Assembly: GCA_014706385.1 (NCBI GenBank)
Contig: JACGZH010000001.1
Span: 310,001-374,000, forward strand
Source of the DNA: Phaffia rhodozyma
Taxonomy: Eukaryota > Basidiomycota > Tremellomycetes > Cystofilobasidiales > Mrakiaceae
DNA: 64,000 bases
Reading direction: 5' to 3'
Each line of letters begins with the position of its first letter. Position 1 is the stretch's first letter. The notes below the pieces were generated by a model. That model was not told the origin of the DNA. It did not search any database and saw nothing but the letters and a program-made list of their open reading frames with translations. A program made the translations under genes and the position numbers. Below are positions 56,769-64,000 of this stretch, piece by piece.

Positions 56769-59620
56769 TTAACGCCTTTTTGAGGTTCGAGATGATGAGT
56801 CGTTCTCGTTTTCTGGTTCTTGTGATGCAGGACGCTTTCTACTGCTGCTTTAGAAAAGAAGAAAAGAGAAAAAGTTAATATGATATCACAAAGAGAACCA
56901 AGCGAAGAGTGATACGGATGAACGAGAGGGAAGGGTAAGAGAGTAAAAGAACGAACCTGACGGAATCTCCTCCGTTGGAAGCACCATCCTCTGTAATTTC
57001 CTCTCTGATCGAATCTCTCTCCCGACTGTGGTTCCTAGACGAATGATGTCTGCCCGAGCTTCCTGATGGCTTATCCCTCGAACTCGAACCTGAACCTGAA
57101 GCTCGGTCTCCACTTCGCCTGGAAGATCGACCACTACTACTCGACGAGCTACTTGTCTTTTCCTTCGACTTTTCTTCTTCCGTCCTGCGTCTAGAGGAGG
57201 AGGAGGAATGTCTATCTCTATCTCTGTCCCGATCTCTCTCGGATCGATCCCGATCGTTTCGATCTCTGTCTCTATCCCGATCGGATCTCTCTCGGTCTCG
57301 TTCCCGGTCTTTGTCCTTTGAAGAAGATTCTCGACGGCTGGAGGATGATCGTTCGGATCGACTGCCGCTTAGAGGACTGTTGTCGTCCGTCGTTCCTCCT
57401 GTCGTTGTCGTTATCACTGTGGGTGTTGCTGTCGGTATTGTTGCCGTCGGTGCCGGCGCTGGCGCTCCTCCACTAATAGCACCATAGTCCAATCCTTCCA
57501 CATTCTCTGTTCGATCTCTATCAAGATCTTTTCTCCCTCCGGCATTTCTCGGACCCTTCGGGATATTGACAGTCGAGGAACCAGACGGACCAACCGGCCG
57601 ATGGGCTAGTCCCCTAGCGGGTGAATTTACATTGGTGTTTGCGTTTGTCACGTTTCCAGTACCGGAAGGAGCAGTCGGTATGTTTGACGACCCAGTCGGG
57701 CCCGTTGGTGGAGCGACGTTCGAATTGAATGCCACGTTCTGATTCAAGTTAGGATTCAAGTTATTATTTGGTCCCTGATGAGGGTTTGTAGCCAGACTAA
57801 CACCAGCACCGGAAGGAGCGGTCGGGATATTTGGATTTCCTGGTCGACCGACATTTCCTCCACCGCGGAAAGAACCGTTAGACTGAGCACCACCTCTGCC
57901 ACGCATCCCGCGAGAGGCGGCGTACGCGCCTCGGGTGCTGATGGTGGAGTTAGGAGCTCCATGACGCATCACGTTCGGATTTTGAAGATGAGGTTGATCT
58001 GGTTGGGTGTTGAATTGGTCGGGGATGAAACCTTGTTCTGCTTGGAGATCTGAGAGTGCATATACGCAATTCAACACATCCCCGTTTTTTTGGCGTCGAC
58101 AGAGATAATAGGTTAAACGAAGAACTGTAAATCCACAGATATAGAGCTTGAGCTCTAAGAACAAGAAAAGAAAAGATACTGACCTCTAGGACCGGCGGGC
58201 ATTCCGTTTCCAGGAATCATGCCACCGCCTATCATTCCGCCCATCATCCCACTGGCGTCCATCCCAGGGAACCCATTGCCAAAACCGCCCATCATCGACA
58301 TCATCTGTTGCTGCTGCTGCTGCTCCAATTGTTGTTGTTGCTGCTGATTGAACGTCGGCAAAAGGGGCTGCTGCTACATTGCAGCAAGATATTGGTACCA
58401 GCCCGTTGAGATACATGATCAACCCATTAGCATACGCTCTGTGTTCTTTCCGATGCTGTCTTTCTCAGAATCATAGATGAGAATTGCACAGAGGTATAGA
58501 AACTTCTTACCATCAAGCTTCCACTCTCAATCATCTCCCCCATTTCCCGTCTGCGCCGGACGTAGAGCCCCCAGGTAAATTCATCAAACCCATAATTAAA
58601 CCAATCGCTCACGTCCGCCCCAGGTGCCCTCCAGTCCTTTCTCTCCATCTGTTCGAGGTCAATTTCATAAACACTTCTTCCATCTGGCAAGAACGGAGGG
58701 GCGTTTAGATCGACAGGTACGTCCGTCGAAGCTGTATGTGAAGGAGGTAGATGAGCGTTCATGTGTGTCTGAAGATATGGGGGTAGGTGTGCGAACGGGT
58801 TGTTCGGCGTCGGCTGAGGAGCCGCCAGAGGGGGCTGGAGATGAGCCGTCTGTTGAGGTTGAGCCGAGCTCTGAGAAGGCAGGGAGGACGGAAGCGTGGT
58901 CGATTGTGTCGAAGGTGGAGGGAGAGGTGCAAATGTCACGGTCGGTCGGGAGGAGGGTGTGTAATCAGTGAGAGAGTCTCCGGCTGTTGTTGCGTTTCAG
59001 TCAGGGAAGCGATGTGAACAGTCATGAGTATGAGGTCTGCTCATGAATTAACGGAGGAAGACTATCTTAAACAAATATGGATGAAGAGCGAGTGACGAAC
59101 GAATTCTAGCGACAGGAGGAACGGCCTTAGAAGCCCCCAGACCGTGGCCTAAGGTGACCATTTTTGAAGGCGCTTTTCGAAGATCCAATGTCCGACTAGC
59201 GGTAGGATCCATGATAATCTCTAAATCCTATAGGATGGAAAACGAACGAAGCCATTGAGCACATGTCGATATAAACATGAAACAGATATGTCGAACAGAG
59301 GACGAGGAGGTAAGAAGACCGATGAGAATGTATCCAGAGAGGAGACACGAGAGGAAAAGGCGACGTACATCATCAGAGCTATCTTCCTCTTCCTCCCCTT
59401 CGCTTCCTTCCTCGTATTCTTCTTCTTCTTCTTCATTGTCTTCTTCGGCTGTCTCTGTGCTCCCTTTGTATCCAGCTCCGGTGTTCTCAGAGTTAAACGT
59501 TGTGATTCCGACGGTCGTTCCTTCGGTAGAGCTGGCATCTGCCGCAACCTGAGCTGAGGAGATCGTGTCAACGGCTGTAGGGGTTCCATATAGGAAGGCA
59601 TCATCTTCGTCTGAGTCCAT
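56769..59620 (-). CDS. FIP1: Pre-mRNA polyadenylation factor Fip1
   Basis: The start at 59620 reads MDSDEDDAFLYGTPTAVDTI, followed by a long Glu/Asp tract (about 59385-59450). The Fip1 motif lies at about 58555-58660: YEIDLEQMERKDWRAPGADV, then SDWFNYGFDEFTWGLY. Gln-, Gly/Met- and Pro-rich segments follow. A region of Arg/Asp/Ser dipeptides (RDRDRDRNDRDRSERD type, about 57190-57330) resembles mammalian FIP1L1. The open frame runs to 56875, but a GTTCGT donor after GDSVR allows a last exon (acceptor near 56854) encoding KRPASQEPENENDSSSRTSK and stopping at 56769; I prefer this. Fip1 tethers poly(A) polymerase to the cleavage and polyadenylation factor. It is divergent from MSI1 over 242 bp. 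Confidence 0.87.
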
Positions 59621-59862
59621 GTTGCTTGGACGTGAGAGAGAAGAAAGGAGAGCGAAAGAGGAAAGATGGAACCGGTTATGGGATGGTTGAAGGTGGGTGA
59701 AAAGAGATGAAGGTCGTGAAAAGTTGGAAAGATTAGGATTAGAAGAAATCTGGCAATTGTCTAATAGAAAAAAACTAATAGAGGGAAAAAACAACGGCGC
59801 GTCCGAGTCGATCAACATCACTCTATCCCTCACCCACGACACATATACATACATACCACACG

Positions 59863-62139
<2,277 letters not shown>

Positions 62140-62557
62140 AGTGTGTATATGTGAAAGAGCAGGGTGTGTGGATGTGTGTGAAATGATGCTTCCTTTATAC
62201 AACGTTTTATTTTTACATATTCTCTTTCTTTCCTTATATGGACAACATCTCAACGGAGGCGAATACGACCGTAGCTGGGAAGCAAGCAACTGTAATAACC
62301 ACGAAAGAGACCAAAGAAACAGGATGAGAGAGCCATGCATATATTGGTAGTCTCTGGTCTGGTTGGTGCGTGATAAAACTAATTTCGGCCAAATCCACCG
62401 ATATTCGATCGTTCAACGTTCTTAGGGAAGACTAAGAGTTCTAAACCCAACAAGCATTCACAGAATCTGTCTGAGAACACATTCCTTTCGCTCTTTAACA
62501 CACTCCCTCTCTGATCTTCTCTTCGCATAGTTCTTGACTTTCACTGAGGGAAACAGG
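62140..62557. other. Intergenic spacer between MSI1 and the Zn2Cys6 gene
   Basis: About 420 bp containing the MSI1 3' region and a pyrimidine-rich promoter segment (62490-62530). No gene is seen. Confidence 0.5.
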
Positions 62558-64000
62558 ATGTATGGCCAGCAGCAGCAGCCGCCTCATCCGGGTCAGCAAC
62601 CCCACCTGTATCAGCAACAACATCGGCAGCACCCAGACCCTCAGCAGCAACCTTCTTACCATCCGATACCATACCCACCACACAACCAATCTCAACATGT
62701 CTCCCATCAACAGCAGCCACAGCAGCCACCACAGCCACCACAGCCACCACATCATCCACACTTGCATTCTCAATCTCTTTCCCATCCCCATCCCCACCCC
62801 CAATCTCATCCCTCCCGGCCAGCCTTCCCGCAAGATAGTCGCACCTCCCATCCCATATTCTCCGCCTCGACGTTGCCTCCTTTGAATGCTCTGATGGGCG
62901 CACCTCTGTCGATGAGTTCATCTTCTGCGTCTGCATCAGTACCAGCACCGGCTCGGACCGCTGCACGCAGCTCGCTTCAAGACGATCAATACGCCAAAAA
63001 GAGAGCGAGGAGGGAGATCGAAGAGGAGGAGAGCGAGGACGATAAAGATCGAAAGACCACGACGAGCGGAAAGGATAAAGGAAAGAAACGAGCTGTCCAG
63101 AGTTGTTCAGAGTGCAGAAGAAGGTCTGTTCTCTGTTCTTTTCTTGTGTCTTGAATCTCTCCTGTCGGATGAATAACGCAAACGGGTCATCCTGATTTCC
63201 GAACCTTTCTGATGTCTGTTGGCTTCTCGTTTTTTCCTTGCCCGTTCATGTTCCTACACGCGTCCTGATTTCAATCATAATGCTCAATTTAAAACTCCCT
63301 CTCTTCAGAAAGATCAAATGCGACCGGAAGTTCCCTTGCCAACCATGTATCGCCAGGGGAGATGCTGCGGTTTGTAGAGAGGTCGAGAAACACGCACCTC
63401 AATCAGCGGCCTGCGCGTCTCAGCTCGATCTCCTAGCTCTCACTCATCGGGTCATAGCGCTTGAGGCCCTCGTTCAAAGGTTAGAACGAGACCGGCCTAG
63501 AAGGAAAAGAGCTCAGGTTGGTCAAGAAAAACTCGCTTGGACCGAAAATGACGTTCCCACCAAACCTCGGTCCCGTCGTGACAGTAATCATAAGCCAGAA
63601 AATAGCGAAGAAGCCGCCGATGAAGATGAATTTGCTATCGAAGAAGACGACTTAGACGAAGAAGAACGATCAACACAACAACATCGACAGGACCAAGCTA
63701 GCAGTCACCAGCAAGACGATGATAGTGAAGACGAAGAGGACTTTAAACGGCTTCCTTCCGAGGTTCGACAGAAAAAAAAACGAAGAGCGACCATGGATCT
63801 AGGCGAGGGCGACGGCCAGGGAACCAGTCGAGAAGGAACCGCAGGAATCGATTCAGAGACAGAAGGCGCCGCCCTTACACTCGAACATCTTGCCTTTGGC
63901 AGACGGAGAGACGATCCTACCCAGGTCGCCGCCCCGGTATCTTCAGATCAGGTCACCAATCTACATTTCACCGGAAGCAACTCATCTTCGTCCGCACTCA
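62558..64000 (+). CDS. Zn2Cys6 fungal transcription factor, partial (runs off the window)
   Basis: The start at 62558 is MYGQQQQPPHPGQQP, beginning a Gln/His/Pro-rich region. A basic stretch (KKRARREIEEEESED) precedes the zinc cluster CSECRRRKIKCDRKFPCQPC with IARGDAAVC, which has all six cysteines with C-x2-C-x6-C spacing in the first half. It is split by an intron at 63125-63308 after the ECRRR segment. A probable coiled-coil linker follows (LDLLALTHRVIALEALVQRL), typical of dimerising members. A long Asp/Glu-rich, Gln-rich region continues to the window end. The C-terminal fungal-specific middle homology domain, if present, is outside. Target genes are unknown. Confidence 0.9.

Overview
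This window is nuclear DNA of a basidiomycete fungus. Nearly every gene is cut by several short GT-AG introns, proteins and domains are of typical fungal type, intergenic DNA is rich in pyrimidine tracts and microsatellites, and histone H3/H4, U2 snRNA, Alg11, Svp26 and Zn2Cys6 genes are all recognisable. Base use and intron density would suit a tremellomycete yeast such as the Cystofilobasidiales (Phaffia/Xanthophyllomyces), but that placement is only a guess. I see no transposon, virus, CRISPR array or tRNA.

Layout. 0.2-10 kb: EF-hand secretory protein (-), RAMP4-like ER protein (+), long-chain acyl-CoA synthetase (+), nucleoside hydrolase (-). 10-22 kb: alpha/beta hydrolase of the CGI-58/Cld1 type (-), glucose-6-phosphate dehydrogenase (-), and mitochondrial ribosomal protein mL44 (+), with a repeat-rich 1.9 kb promoter region between the last two. 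22-27 kb: a FHIP/RAI16 protein (+), a dynein/early-endosome adaptor subunit. 27-31 kb: a divergent histone H3/H4 pair, then about 1.5 kb of tandem repeats ending in a U2 snRNA gene (-) with an array of CACGTG motifs upstream of it. 31-40 kb: an unrecognised disordered protein (-), Svp26/TEX261 (+), a hot-dog thioesterase (+) with a predicted 5-nt microexon, NIF3 (-) and Eaf7 (-). 40-51 kb: the DEAD-box helicase Dbp7 (+), a WBP2-like GRAM protein (-), a novel single-pass membrane protein (+), a ubiquitin-like protein (+) and Alg11 (-). 51-64 kb: a Rab5 GTPase (-), a TRF/Taz1/Tbf1-type telobox protein (+), Fip1 (-), an Msi1/RBBP4 WD40 protein (+) and the start of a Zn2Cys6 transcription factor (+).

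These are mainly housekeeping genes, not a dedicated cluster. Some functional links exist: FHIP and Rab5 act on early endosomes; H3/H4, RBBP4-like Msi1 and Eaf7 act on chromatin; U2 and Fip1 act in pre-mRNA processing; RAMP4, Svp26, Alg11 and the EF-hand protein act in the early secretory pathway. Many neighbours are divergent and share short promoters (Fip1/Msi1 242 bp, Eaf7/Dbp7 299 bp, EF-hand/RAMP4 329 bp, Rab5/telobox protein 425 bp). The most notable items are the unannotated U2 gene with its E-box array, the matching 14-nt leader repeats of H3 and H4, the microexon, and the telobox protein alongside internal telomere-like motifs.
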